From Notospermus geniculatus (lineage: Eukaryota; Nemertea; Pilidiophora; Heteronemertea; Lineidae), in NCBI GenBank assembly GCA_002633025.1, contig NMRB01000779.1, positions 194,064-258,063 of the forward strand: DNA of 64,000 nucleotides, read 5' to 3'. Below, piece after piece: positions 1 to 15,100 of the stretch. Below the pieces are notes generated by a model that had not been told where the DNA came from, made no database searches, and was given only the letters and a program-made list of their open reading frames with translations. The position numbers and the translations under genes were made by a program. Each line of letters starts with the position of its first letter. Position 1 is the stretch's first letter.

Positions 1-132
1 GAGAGTGTCAGTCCTCTCAACAAGTGCGCTGTTGTCATTTTGAACTGCCTGAAGTGCTTAAAATCTCTCATGGTCGATTTACCATTAGGCCTGGACTTTT
101 TCATGCTCCTTCCTCTTTGGGTTTATTTTCAG

Positions 133-3100
133 GTCTGGGATGTGCACACCCACCAGTTGAAGCGAGAGATCACCGGTTTGAATCACTGGGTTCGAGCTCT
201 CGTCTCCTCACATAATTACCTATACTCAGGTTCTTATCAGACTATAAAGGTTAGTTTGTAAACTTACCCCTAGATGGGGCTGTCACAACGCTTCCTCTGT
301 TGTCTTCCTCGACAACATTTTGCTTACCGGTACCTAATCCACCATGGCCATAATACAAATTGTGATCTTTTGTCTTTCGTAACATTTACCCCTGATACTC
401 TAGTGACTTGTGTTACAATCTCCGCTATTCTTTCTTTCTCCAGTATTCTCTGGTATTCTTCCTTTCCAGATCTGGAATATCGACACATTTGAGTGTGTCA
501 AGATGCTGGAGACATCTGGTGGCAGTGTCTACTCCATGTGCATCACCAGTCACCACATTTTGTGTGGTACCTATGAAAACTGTATTCATGTGAGTATGAA
601 AGACATGCTGGACAACTGATACGATAAATCTCCTATATGTCCAAGAGAACATAGGCCTATATGTGACCGGGTCTGTGAAAACCCGGCCAAAGTCACTAGG
701 CCTTGATCATACCTGCCCTTTGTTGCACAAACGACAAGGCTTTATTTGCCACTAACAGACCGGTGTTTTTTCATTGTGATGACACTCCCTACATAACCTA
801 TCAACCCTGTGGTGCTCAGCGACTTTGGCGGCGGGTTTTGCCGGACTCTATGATGTTGCTGATTCCCCTGCGTTTCTGCAGATTGCTAAGACTGAAACTG
901 GTTCTTTCCTCCTCTCCAGGTCTGGGAGCTGGACTCCTATGAACAAGTTACAACCCTAGTGGGCCACTCAGGAACAATCTATGCCCTTGCTGTCTTACAA
1001 ACTCCAGCTGGTACCAAAGTATTCAGTGCATCCTACGATCGATCTCTCAGGGTAAGTCAGCATAACTTTGTTTGAGTGTTCGCTGGGTGTGGTCATTACT
1101 CATGACGTTAAAAGCAACTGTGACATTTTCTGCAGATCATAAACTTAACATTTGAACACTCCTATCCTTAGTCTGTAAAAAGGAAAGGAACGGATTCATT
1201 GACAAGTCAATTGCTGTCATTTCATCTAAATATAGATCTAAAGCCAGTTAATCCTTCTACAGTTAATCCCTTTGACACTATATTTTCATGATGAGTATAT
1301 GCCCTAAAGAAAAACTACTAAAGTTTTCTTCTGTCATATATTTGCTGTCAAACATCCAGAATAAATGTTGCACATTTTATCAATGAACTCCTGTGCATTA
1401 GTGTTATCAGTCAAGGCTGATAGTTTCATTTTAACTGATTACAGGTAAGTGATTCATCTTGATGATATCAGTTAACTGGATGCAAGTCTTAATTGATGGC
1501 CATTAAGACTGCATTTCTTGTGATTAAGGACTTTATCTATGATGAGTAATTAAGACTTCTGATATGCCGTAGTTGTCACTGTGATGCTGTAAGAATAGAC
1601 TGTTTGATCTATTTTAGTACTCTGGGTTCATCAGTGAATCTGGTTTCTGAAGGCCGCCAAGGCATTTGGTGGTTTGGTGGCAGATGGGCAGGCCTGTGTC
1701 CAGAAGTTGGGGTTTGAATTTACGGCAAGTCACCGCTTCATATTCTCAACTGATCTGAAAAAATCAATGAGCTGCTGCTGCTTGAGTTTCCCAGAAAGGT
1801 TTCTGGTGCAACAAGGCAAAAATGCAAAGCATTTATTGGAGTGAAGAGTGCTTTATTAAAGCTACACAATATTATCATTTTTTCTCCCTCTTTGTTGTGG
1901 AATAAAAATGCCGTTTGTCAAATTAGTTTCCTCAATTCATGTTTCATCAGATAAATCAGCAGGTGAACTCATACCATCCTTGTTTTCTCCATCAGAATCC
2001 GATTGGTGGACACAGATTAAGCCATCACCTGTTGTAACTGGACCCTTTTGTTAATCCCACCGATCCATTCTGTCATCACATAAATTCTTATTTTCCTCCT
2101 TAAGCTTCTATCTCAGTTTCCTAATCACCATCTATTTAAATCCCGCCAGTTTAAGGCCAAGTAAAGAAATGTTGGTTTTACATCTGGCAATCCTGAGGTG
2201 CGGTGTGGGACAGAATTTTAACATAGTGTGCATTTGAACAACCGGAGTAACTTTTGCACTATTCATGTGTTGCTTTACACTATTCGTGTCCTACTTCGTC
2301 CTTAGGGTAGTCTCTACCAGTAGGTACTTCTGAGAAGTTTGTGTATGGCAATAAAGAAAGTAAGAGGTTTAATGATGAAGACACTTTATTGAAAATACAT
2401 GAAGATATGAGGCAGGTGAAGTGTAATTTGTCATCAGTGCTGATTATACTTTCCTGGAGGTTAAGTCTTACGTCAACGTATGAATGGTCAATTATGGAAT
2501 GTTTCGGGTGTGCGGAGTTCATTATGGTAAGCATTACTGTGAAGTTGACATATTGGTGACGTCTGAAGCAGTTCCAAAATGTGAATGGAAAGTCATTCTC
2601 TCTGCAGCAGTTTCCTTCGCTGATGCACAATTTTCCACCAGCATCGTGTTCATCCTTCCCTGCACCCTGAGACCCAGGTTATATTACCTGGCCCCATTGC
2701 CCCCTAGGCCTATGCAACAGAGATATCTTTAACTCTGTTTTGAGGTCATGTCTTGCCTACAGTACAAGTGGTCCAAGTTCTTTTGACAGTGTGCAACAGG
2801 CGAGGGAGACGGCTGTCATGGGTTAGTGTCGTTTGCTCAGTGCACAACGAGTTCATTTCACTATTGTCACCATCCGTTTGTCACCATTCTCAACGAGAGG
2901 ATGGCAATGTCCATCATGTTACCGTGTATGTCTTAGAACAGGCCAAAGAGATGTTGAGATGTAATTAATGGTAATGATCTCTATCCTCATAATGATAACA
3001 GACGACATAGACATGACCTTGACTTGGTCACACTAATAGCGTCAAGGTTAACGACGGCGTCCAACTTGCTCCAGGTAGGCGCGGAGGACATCCATGCTGT

Positions 3101-6100
3101 GAGGGTCAACCACAGCATGTTCATTCCCAAGAACGCGACCAAAGTCTCCTGAAAATATAAGAGTTGATTTGCCATTATAGCCCCATCATTTTATCGGCCC
3201 ACCCTGTAGTTAAGATAATCATACCTGCCTCCCATTACCTAGGTTACAAATAGGATTTGCTAACTTAAGCAATGCTTATATTGGTTTTTTAAGGTAAACC
3301 TTCTACATGTATTTCATTAATAAAGACAGATGGGAGATTAGCTGAAAATGCACGAATTGTTGAAAAGATGTAAAAGTTGGCTAATGCAGGCCTGTAATCC
3401 AGGGTAAGACCAGTGTGTGTAAAGTAATTTTTTAAATCCTTTCAGGTGCATCTCTGAATTCTGATTTTAGAACTGGATCCATTTGTATCAAATGTTGCAA
3501 TTCCTGAACGCTTTATTAAGTGAACGTGCCAAATGTATCAGGTGTAGAAAATCACAAATCCTTTTCGTCTTTTATCAGAGGGCAGATTGCTGGTGTCGTA
3601 AGATTAGATACTGCCATGTGACGAAGGTGCCATAAATATCATGCTTTAATGTCCACAAATATTTTGTTTCCAAAGGGATGAACGTATCGTCTGGTAAATC
3701 ATGACACCAATTCTGCTATCACTTTTGTCCCACCCACCTGCATTCAATCTATTACCACATTACGCTCTCACGATATAAGTAATCTCAGAAATTTATGTCC
3801 AGCCTTCAGGCTGATGGCAATAAGTAGGTAGTTTGCTGTTAACTTTTTCCATTTGATAGGTCAAGGTCAAGCAGCAGTTTGCTATTATTAACTTTTTTCC
3901 ATGTGATACATGTAGGTCAAGGTCAAGTCGCAGTTTGCTATTATTAACTTTTTCCATTTGATAGGTCAAGGTCGAGCAGCCGTTTGCTATTATTAACTTT
4001 TTTCCATGGGATACATGTAGGTCAAGGTCAAGTAGAAGTTACTATTATTAACTTTTTCCATGTGATAGGTCAAGGTCAAGCAGTAGGTTGTTGTTATTAA
4101 TTTTTTTCCACATGATAGGTCAAGATCAATAGCAGTTTGCTATTATTAACTGTTTTCCGTGTGGTAGGTCAAGGCCCGAGGATCCAGCTCCTGGACACGC
4201 CATGAATTGTGTCAAAATGTATATAATGATATAAGTTCATGAAGTATTCATTTGCTTGGCTGGGAATGGGACAGTGAGTGCGCCCTGGTTAAGGGGCATC
4301 GAGACTTGATGAATGATAATACTTAGGGATGGGATCAAGGCTGAATAGCTTAGTCTTCAATGATTCAAATTACAAGCCTACAGGTGTACCGTAATGATGA
4401 CAAATTCAGGTTTGTTGACTTGGACATATTTCATGTCACTCCTTGATCAGGCAGTCCGAGCCCTGGTTACTGAACCCACTCTTCAAATATTGAGATTTAT
4501 TTTTTCCGCCATAGATAATTCAATTGTTCATCAACCAAGTTGTTATGACTTATTAACAAGTGTTCAGATTATTCTGTCGTCACCAAATGGGAAAATATTG
4601 CAATAGAGAGAAACAAATAGCTGTGCTGAGTGAGGTCTCATCTCCGTAAATTATTCAGCAGCTGCCTGTCAAGTGTAATTTACTGCTTGCAAAGTGGTAG
4701 GTGGGAGATCATCCAAAAGCTGTTGATTTATTGGTACCAGTTAAAAGAAGCAGCTTGCTCGTGAATACCGATAAGTTATTTTACAAAGCTACCATTCGAC
4801 GTGGACTCGGTGAGTTCTTTATTATCTGTCAGGTAGAGTCACAGGTGGGAAAGACATCGAGTTTTCAGGTCAGCGGACTGGGTCCAGGTTCACAGCCTAC
4901 TAGCTGCTGTTGATTAAACGTCTCTGATGCTCACCCCCAAAAAGAAGTTTAGATCTCCACTCTCAAGTCAAGTTGACAGCGTGTAACTAATTGGCAGTTA
5001 AACTTCAGCTGACATTGACAGCTTTCTTGGACAGTCACTTTGAAATCGTGACACAAGATCTTTGGTTGCTCCCAGAAAAACCGATTCTTACCACGGTATA
5101 ACGAAATATACTCTGGTGAGAAGGCCTGAGGGTATCGGGTAGAACACCCCTGGATAAAACCAGATGAGAAATTGCAAAACAAATTGTCCACCCCGGGGGC
5201 AAATCACCTCTTGACAAAGACGGATATACCTGTGGTGGATATTGGAATGTCAGCAAGGATAACATCCCACGTCCTCACTTTGTGAATCGAATCAATTGAT
5301 AACCTGGGGGTATGTGGTTGTCAGTAAGGATGTGTATCATCTGATTAGTGTCATGAATGAAGCACATGACATTCATACTAACAACACTGTTATGTCCCTT
5401 ATCATTCTGGTGGTATATTGATAACATTTACTGGGTGATTGCGAATCACCTGAGGTCGCTATAACCTGATGTATCTCAGTGGTGAGTATGCAGTACACCG
5501 CGCTTGGCGTCTAAAGCCTCGCTTATGTCGCCCTTACGTACAGTCAGAACTAGTTGGCAACTGATAATCGGCGCGTAGTTGGAACTAATTAGTCACAACT
5601 ACTAGGTGACATAAGCTCTCGGGCGTCAGAGAGTAACTAGTTGCCAACTAGTTGCAAACTAAAAATATCCAGATCCTGAAAGTCGCACATGTTCAACTTC
5701 AGCGACTAGTTGACAACTGTATCCTGAAGACAGCCAATGAAATTCGCTTTACATTCCACGTGGCCTAACGTGACCACGTGACCTAATCATCACGTCACTT
5801 AAAATCAAAGGAAATCTTTGTCGACATAAGCACTCAAAAGACGGCGAAAAACTAGTTCCAGGTAGTTGCGACCGATCGGTATTTTTCTACTCGGTGGCGA
5901 CATAAGTTATCAGTTGCAACTTGTTGACGCTGTTTCTATCACAGCGTAGGGCGACATAAGCGAGGCTTTAGTTGATCTGTGGGCTCATATGAATTACCTT
6001 TTGCCTTGAAACCACCTGCCTTTCAGCCAAATAATGATCAGAATTGGTGCTCGAGTCGTGGTTTATTCAAAACTACAGTCATAATACAATCAGAGTAAAA

Positions 6101-9100
6101 ACAGTCTTGGCCAGAAGCACATGACACCCCATATTGTGCAATAATATTGTACCGTGGAAAAACTGGTTTATGGCCCAAGGGTTTGTGTTTATTGTATTTT
6201 TGAATGATGATATTGACACCAACTTTGTACAATAGGGCCAAAGGGCAACTCTGTACTAACTACATGTACACTGTACGTCAGTTTCCCCCTGGATGCATGA
6301 GTGGTTCGTTTTGTTCTATTCAGGTGTCTGCCCTTTTGGAAGTTGTTGCATTTATTTTGGCAGTTGTTAGTTGTGCTCTTCTTGTGTTTAGCACCATGCC
6401 CATCCATGGTTTGAGCTATCTTCTGAAATCTTGAAGTCCAATACAAAATGGTGAGTTATTCGTTTGTACATTCTGTTTCTTGCTAATTTCCAAATGCAAT
6501 ACTATTTCTTGCTAATTTCCAAATGCTATACTGTGTCAAAGTTTGTCCAAGTTTGGTGGTTCATTTGTGCCTTCATTTGGGGCTGCGCCTGTCACAGCTT
6601 TGGTGTTTTTAACTGCACATTGTCTGCAGTGTTTGTGTATTTGGTGATTCTTGGCAGCTGGAAGTGCGGCTTAGTTCTCTTCACGTAAAAAATCTTTCAT
6701 TTAATTATTTGATATGATCATCAGTATCAGGCTCAAACTCAGTATTTCAATTTCCAAGCACTTTATCCTGCTATATCGTAGCAGATTCTCCTCTTTCCCA
6801 CAAAAAGCCAGTAGCTGACCATATGACAATTACCAAAAATTTTTGCAATTACCAACAGAGTCATTAGCTGCACCTGCATCCCGCTTGCGAGATCAAACGT
6901 AACTAGTTCAACATCGAATGAGTGTTTTATACAGAAATGGTCACTTCCATCCAAAGCATCTTCAGCACTGCTCCATCACCTCGAGTTGCTTTATGCACTA
7001 AAAGATTTGCGTCATTCAGAATGTGTTGTTCAGAGCTAATATCTGCTGCACAGGGATTAATACTAAATGGTCAGTGCCTCCGACATGAGTTAATCCTTTG
7101 CAAATCTGTGATAGAACTGACGTCACCAAGGATAATCCCATGGGATAGTGTAGTGATGATTCGTGAAGCTTTGTCTCGTAAAACAAGCAAAAGGTGCGTC
7201 AAACATGATATCATTGGTCGTCTCTTGGTAGGCTACATGTTCTAGGGCAGGACAACATTGCCAAAACCTTTCGTGACACATGAAATATAAGGTGCCTAGG
7301 GTATCATAAATCATGGTTAATTTGTCCAGTAAAAGCTCAGCAGGGACTGATGTCGACCAATAAATGTCCCGTTGTCCATTCCCAAATGGCCTAGGTGGTT
7401 CATTAGGAGGTGCTTCAATGAAGTAAGAGTGAAGGACTAAGAAAAACCTCATTTGCCGTGACTTACTTCGTGTGCCACCACGGAGAGTCGGTTACAGGAA
7501 AATTCGTCCCCGGATAATTCGTCCCCGGAAAATCCGACCTCTTTTTAGGCCTATCTGGGTCGAGCGGACCATACGTTTTGTCAGGGTTTAGCATTGAGTT
7601 TCTTACCTATGCTTTTGATTTCTCGATGCGGCCAAAGGTCCGTGTAGCTGTTCCGCCTGCTAGGAGAACCTGGAAAGAGACAAAATGTTTTTATCAACTT
7701 TTGGTGACGACAAACAGAAAAAAAGAATAACAATAATTGGTAAGCTTGCCATGAACAGCAGAAATAGATCATGGGGCTGGTTTCGACAGTTTGAACCAAT
7801 ATTCTGCTGAAGGCAACTATGCTCGTGACAATTTGGGTATCTTGGGCTTCACCATGCAATTGAACAGGCACGCCTCTTCATGTTCGTGTTGGAGCTGTTG
7901 CATCTGGCATGTCTTGCAATTTACAATAATATGACAAGAAAGTTTTGTGAATAAGTTGTAAGTGGTTTGCAGATGGAAATTGGACCCAGAGGCAAACTCC
8001 CAAAAGGTAGGCCTACTTAAACAAGCTCTGTCTTGATCACTTTTGTTGGGAGGTTTTTTCTGAGCTGGATCTAACCAATGTTTTGTCTTCATGTTTTGTC
8101 TTCATGCCTACGGCTCGCATTTGGCATGAGAAGTTCATAATGACCTCTATTTCTCACGTTGCACCACTGATGGACCAAGATTCCACCAGAGACAACCCTG
8201 CATCAATTCATTCTTCCCACGATGTTTTCCCTGCTGCTTTCTTTCACGCTGAATGTGTTTGCGGGCTCATAGCACTATACCAGTCACCAAAGTTTTTCAT
8301 TAAATGTCACGAAATTGAAGAAAAAAAACATCTGTGGTTGATCCTGATGTGTCCTTCAATTAATTGTCAGCAGTAGCTGCAGCAAATGACAGCTTAATTG
8401 GTTCATGCATTATTGTTGTTCATGCAGAATTCATCACCGATGACAAGCCGCTGCTTGGTGTTTTGCAGTTGCCTGTCCTTCCTTCGCCTCCTGTCCGTTT
8501 TGCTTTGCTGAGAGGCGAAACGCCTTCTTTCGCACTTCTTGGTGATCAGTTCATTGATTGTCACTGTGAGTGACAATGAATGAATCTATCTTCGTTTGAC
8601 GGTGATCAACCTTGAGAACGGTACACTTTTCCTCTTCGCCTCGGACTATGCTATCTCACTGCAGGTTCCACCTATTCTTCTCCACTATTGCCTTCACTAC
8701 TTGCACTCGCCATCTCTGCTATCTCATGTACCGCTTGGAGGCCCACTCTTCTCCACAATCTTGACACTACAGGGTCTTGTGACGATGTTTAACCAACACC
8801 CTCTAGCATCATTCAAAGGTTACCATCTTGAAAAGTAGTGCAGCGGAAGGTTAAATGGAAAATATCTACCAATTGAGATCAGGCTCCTAACGGTAACTCC
8901 ATTAGGAGTGATGCGGTCAAACATGGCGGTGACGGATCGCTGACCGTGTCCTCCCCTCACCACCTCTGCTACATGTAGCACCACTGCCACCTATACCTTC
9001 CCTCCCTCCTTCCCTCCCTCCCTCCCCTCACCACCTCTTCCCGCTCCTTCATCTCCTCTTCTCCCTCCTTCTCCACCCTAACCACCTCTGCATCCAGACA

Positions 9101-12100
9101 CTCTGTCTTGCACTGCTAAAGTTCACAAAAAACGTACAAATCAAACTCATCCTCTCCTTTCAACTACGGCTAATTGAATCCAGTTGAAGTTAAATGTGGA
9201 GTGAAATATTAATGATAGTGAAACCAATCAAGCTATACTGTACCTAGAGGGCAAAACAAATTTCTTAGGGGGCATAACTTTTTGTCACTGCTGATTGCAA
9301 GCTCCATGATTGCGTTACAGCTGTTATTTACCATGCAAATTCGATCGTGTTGCTAGAGTATGTTAGGAAATGGGAGGTTGTCTTAACCTTTGGGAAGAAA
9401 TTTTTCGTTGAGAACCTTGAAGTTTTGCAGGATGTCACGATTATTCTTCTAGTAGATCAAAGTGGAATGACAGTTTCTTTGAGGTATTAGTCGGGATGGA
9501 TTTCTGATGCCGGTTCTTTGTTCCTGGCTGCTTTTTGACTTACTATTCGCAGAGATGTTGGAATGTTTGCAGTGGTGGATCCAAGGGGGCGTGCCTGGCA
9601 CACGTCCCCCGTTCAGCCGCCGAGCAGCATTTTGGAAGGCATATCCTTCGGACCCCTGATTTNATTTGGATTGGTCATTTACTTGCCCTTCCAAGGCACA
9701 AAGTACGAGGCACCACAGTTTACTGCCCACAGTTCGGGATGGTTAATCCCATATGTGACCCGGCACAACAAAATGAGTCGGAAGTCGCACAGAAGAAGAC
9801 CGAAGTTGACACCAGACAACAACTACAGAAATCGACAAAGTCAAATTTCACAATGGGCAGACAATCCTGAAATCATCGAACCGTTGGTGTCACCATGGAC
9901 ATGTTGGGTCTTCTTCTGTGCGCATTCCGACTCATTTTGCTGTGCCGGACCACATATGGTTCAGGCTGGGGTCGAACCCGGGACCTGCTGGTTGCTTATC
10001 GAGCGTGATAACAACTCGGTTATCAGGACTTTTCAATCCGTTGACTGGTTTCCCACATTCTCCAATTTATACATTCAGCGGTCTTCGTCCCTGTAGATTT
10101 CTGGGACCTCTTTACCGCCAGTTGATCTTACTGTCGCCAAATGACTATAATTAAGAATAGTAGCCCCAGGAGAAACATCAGTGAAGTTCGTAATCACTGG
10201 TTTTAAATTAAAGATCATCAGAGGAACAGAGAGATTGGCACGTCCAGAGTCTGCTTCATTCTAACTAGACTTCAGAAATGTATGGAGGACTGTATGTGCG
10301 TATGCAAAAGTTGTGTCATGATTAAGATGAAGTGCACCACATCTTGAAACAATATTTACATCCACTGGTTGAAATTGCTTGGAAATCTTTCCAACTGGTT
10401 TGAAGGAGAATTGCCGAACCTTTAGTCTGATAAAGCAGGCAGCACCCTGGGCAAGGTGAGGGAGACATCACAAGAGGTCTAATCGCCACCCTATCTTCTT
10501 GCCAGCCACCACAGACTAAGCGATATCGGTTTGATAATTGTTTGATATTGGGCCATCATCGCTGGCGAGAAGATTCTACGCATCACTGTCCAGCGCACAC
10601 CTGGCATCAACAACCGATTTTGCCCTCACTTCGCCTGGTGTTGCCCACTTTGTAAAAGAGGAAACTTGTCCTTGGGTGGACTTCTACATCGATATCCACA
10701 AGTTTGAATCAATAACGATTACAAGTTGTATTGATTAGACATTGTCAGGGTCATTGTTACCCGATGGTTGAGTGTCAGCATTCTTAAGTGCTTTGATTTC
10801 TAACTGTTGTTGGACTCAATCAGATTTTAATTGCTTCTTCCCATCTGAGGAGCCAAAGCACTGATAATGCCATGGAGTGGCTCAGGTCTGTGCAACTAGC
10901 AGTAAATTAGGGCCCAGGTTTCTTTATGCCCCTTCTGCCTGATTGCCTCACCTCATCCAAGCACTAGCTTTGATCGCAAGGTGCTGATGTTGATTTGAGA
11001 ACACAGAATATGCTCTCAACTTGCGGTTCATCTTCAAGTCCCCAAGTAAATGCAAAGAAACCAAGGCTGTTGAACTGATTTACATAATAACAAAAGAACT
11101 TTACTGGCTTTATTTCCCTCAGTCTCTCCTGATTTATCTCAATCAAACAAACTCAGCACTTGTTTACTACGCCTCGTGAATCTCCTCCCAAGGGCAGTCA
11201 GCCTATTCTGTTTTTCCGCAAGAAAGCATCTCCCAGAGCAGGGTTTGGTCTCGCTCCTCTTCATACATTCGCACACAAAGTGTGAGTGGATGGAGAGGAG
11301 CAGGGTAAACCCTGCTGTTGGAGGATGCAAGAAAGTAGTGTTTCATCGTGGAACCCCATCGCTAATCAACTTAGCTGAATCAGACAATTCTACCTCTTTA
11401 TTTATAGGTCATCCATTATTTCACCGGTAACTGGGAGTAGGAGGTTCTGGAAAGAAGTGAATCAAAGAAATCAGCCCTTGATTTGCATGATTGCTTGTTA
11501 CTATTTCATCACAGATTTGAGGTGTTATAAGTCACCCTGGTCTAAAGTGGAGAGGAAATTTGTCATTTGTAATCCTTGTACCGTACACCTGTCCATTTGC
11601 CATTTCCCTCGGTGTGGCTGTGGCGGAAATTGCTACAGATGCTGTGAAGGTCAAGAGAGGGTCTTACGCACCGGTAATTAAGGTGTTGCCTCTATTACGA
11701 CAGTCAGTAAATATTCATTTCACATACTGTACACCAAAAAGGAACCCGGATGTATACAGTTTGATACTGATCTAGGCTCAGCCGTCAAAAGCTGCTCTGG
11801 ACTAAGACCCGGGACTAAGACGTAGTTTTGTGTCTGGAGTTCTTCCTGAGTACTCTGGAGCTGTTTATTGTAAAAGTCTTGCTAGACAAGGTCAATGTCC
11901 TATCTCGCTCTATGATCAGCTCCAAACATCCCACTTTTCTGGAGCTGAATGCATTTTCTCTGGAGTTTTTGCCAGAAGTCTTGCTATACCGTAATGACGG
12001 CTAGCTCTGTAGCTCTAGAGAACACCATTCCTCGCTTCTCTGAGGCTGGATGCATTCTCTTTGCGAGTTTTTTGCTCCAGCACACCAGACTTTTCTTGCT

Positions 12101-15100
12101 CGGTTTTTTGCAGTCTAAATGATGATTGGCTTAATTTTCTGCTACTAACTCTGTATATCAATCAAACTGCTTCCCTTGATTGCTCCTCATAACACAATGC
12201 TTGACTGCAATAATTACGGAGAGCAACAGGTTTATAGAACTCATTATCGCAAATCACACATTTCTGCTGATAATTCATGTAAAGAATTAATCTATGATTA
12301 GAACTTTTGGAACAGTTTACCATAAATATCAGTAATGATTGCTAATTCAGACATGATATGCCTGCCTAATCCATCCTACACACGACACAAATGGACATTT
12401 CATGGCATACACTTTATGGCATCACATCTGACTGATTACCATAACTGAATTGGAAAATCTTGGTCCTGTTCAAATCAATTTTCTGTCAGTTTCTTGGTCC
12501 TGTCATACCTCTAAGTCTCAAATCATTCAAAATATAATTTGCACAGCGGTTCCAATGCTATAGCATATCGTCTTTAGATTTCGTATTTGAAATTGTCAAA
12601 AAAGTCGTGCAATTTGCCGACAGATCCAATTACCGTAGTTTGTGGATCGTGTCAGAAGATTTGCAGGTGTTCTCCAATTTACCATTTCAAAAAACTCAGC
12701 TAATGTCTTATAAGTTGATCAGATGTGAGAAAAGTTCTCGAGCTAATTCAGTATTCGCCTCGGGCTTGGTTGCCAAGGAATGTGAAGACTGAAGAACCAA
12801 TTATAAAATCTGTAGTTCCGTAAAATGGGACTACTTTGAGGATAAATTGCCTTCTTAGTTTGTTCGTGATTAAAACTTAGCTTGTACATGTACATTGGAA
12901 CCCCTTTTGAACTTAGGGCCCCTGTGGTATAAACAGAGGCCAATGTTGATAGAAATGACCAAATTGGGACTGGGACTTAGGTGTCCGCTGCAAGGTGTCC
13001 CCCGTTAGACATATTTTATCTGACTTGCATCCCGATTGTCCTTCGACCTTGTCAACTTGGGGTTCACTCAGCTATTGGACGCAAGGCATTCACCATGGCC
13101 CTTAAAATGCCATTGCATGTGTCTGCGTTCTTCAATTCTGCTGATGACCTCTTCATTTGCAACGATTTATCCAAGAAGTTTTGCAACATAATTCGCTAAC
13201 AGGAACTCACTCACTCCGATGTGACTTATCTCGTCCTGCTATTATCTGATAATTCACTAATCACCTATTCAGATTTCCCAAACCGGCTGATTGGCCAAAT
13301 ATACATCAGGGCACGTTCCCTGGCTACGTAATGTACCCGGAATAATGATTGAGGGGTATATTTTACTGAATTGTCAGATACGTCTGCTTGGTTTGCTCAC
13401 TTCTGACCCTTGGGTTCACCAGGCCCATCAGGTTGATATAATAATCAACAACTGAGGCAGGCAATTGCTCAGAGTACCACACTCGGTGTGTGATCAATGT
13501 GTTCTTTTTATGTGGTTGCATGTACAGCTTGTTCATCATTTTGGGGGTGGACTAGACTTCCCTTATTTGATTCAGTCAGTCTGCATTGGGCCCAGGATCT
13601 GGGAGATATCTCTAGGATATTAAATATAAAGCAGCATCTACACCAGAGAGAAAATTTAGTGATTGTTTTTTGCTGATGGATGACTCTGTGGGGAATAGTA
13701 GATGATTTTTGTCCGACATATGCATTCACAGAGCATCCACTTGCAAGTTTGCCATGAGAAAATAGTCATAGGATAAGCACCCAAAAGCAAGGATAATTTG
13801 TATTTGAAACTCCTTTGGTTCACTGCGTATCTCTTGTAACGGTCACCATAAAGACTGCGAGGTGACTATGTACATGTAATATGAGGACGAATAATCCGTT
13901 AAACCATCTAATTGATATTCTTTTGGTACGAACCATTTTCATAACTTTCAGTTTCTTTTGGCAGCAGTTTTCTTGCATCATCAAAAACAACCAAATGATG
14001 GTGCTTTTAAATCACTATCCTGGTCAGGCTGTACTATCTACGCCTACTTTGGTTACTTTGTTCCAACATTTGATGTGTCTGCTATGATGGTCACGTAATT
14101 TAGGCCCCGTCATCGATGTGACTGAACGTGGACAAATTATAGTTATCTTCTGCGTCAAATTGCCGGCGTGCTGAATGATTCGTATCGGGTGGAGAGTGTG
14201 GTGAATGAACCCCAGGTAATCATGAGATCTTCTGATGACGCAGGACGTCCACCCCAGGCCCCCATTGTCTTGTATGAGGTTCCTTTCATTCTTTGATCTA
14301 TGCTTTCTCCAGAAGTATAATTTCAACTGTTATCTTTGGTTGCGTTCTTAGAGGGTAGTGATCGTAAATGATGACAAGCACGCATAGGTTCTTATTTGAA
14401 TATTCTGAATGGTTCTCCATTTTCCTGTGTCAACTGATTGGCTCCGAGTGCGAGTTACTGTTGAATGATAAAGATGAGGCTTTCATATTGCACTCTCCAC
14501 TATTTCACAGTCTCAAACCGATGGTCATTCAAGGAACAGCTCATTCAAAGCATCACAAGATCCTTTCAAAACAGTTGAGAATACTTGTAGCAACTTGTAC
14601 AGGAATCGAACCTGTCACCTCTCAGTCTCAAGTCCGATGCTCAGCACTGTGCCCTCCCCCCTTAACCAATGTGCCCTCTCCCCCTCCCCCCAAGGTGTGT
14701 GCCACCCCCCCACCCACCCACCCACCCACAATTGATTATGAGAGAAGAGAAAGTGTGGAGGTCTCCTAGTTGAGAATACATGTGGCAACTTGTCCAGGAA
14801 TTGCATCTGTGACCCCCCTCTCCCTCCTCCCCAGCAATTGATTATTGACAAGAGAAGAATAGGGGTGGGGTGGGGTCTCCTAATAGTCCCCTGCCCGCAA
14901 CGTTGATGACTCGTATCATGTTGAAGTAAAACCCTTTCAGGACAAGTATGCAGCCTCGTTTAGCTGAGAATCAGTGGAATGTTTTGTAACCAACTCGTAA
15001 TTGCATTTGAAGTTCCTTTACCATTCTAAGGAATGAATGTGCCTATCTCCTGCAGTGATCATCATCATATCAGTCAAATTGTCTCAAATCTCCTGCAATC

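Noticed and set aside
658-845. Possible inverted-repeat element (AAAACCCGGCCAAAGTCACT and GCGACTTTGGCGGCGGGTTT)
   Set aside because: Arms match weakly and no element ends or target duplication can be defined.
5035-5265. Minus-strand segment bounded by CCACAG and GTAAGA
   Set aside because: Splice-like ends but phase 0, so incompatible with the nested gene; no family resemblance.
7123-7452. 109-codon minus frame starting [11 protein letters not shown]
   Set aside because: No splice context or recognisable domain; part is complementary to another open frame, which suggests chance.
14024-14326. 100-codon minus frame, possible extra exon of the nested peptide gene ([11 protein letters not shown] in another frame)
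   Set aside because: The preceding acceptor has a poor pyrimidine tract and no good donor follows in a compatible phase.
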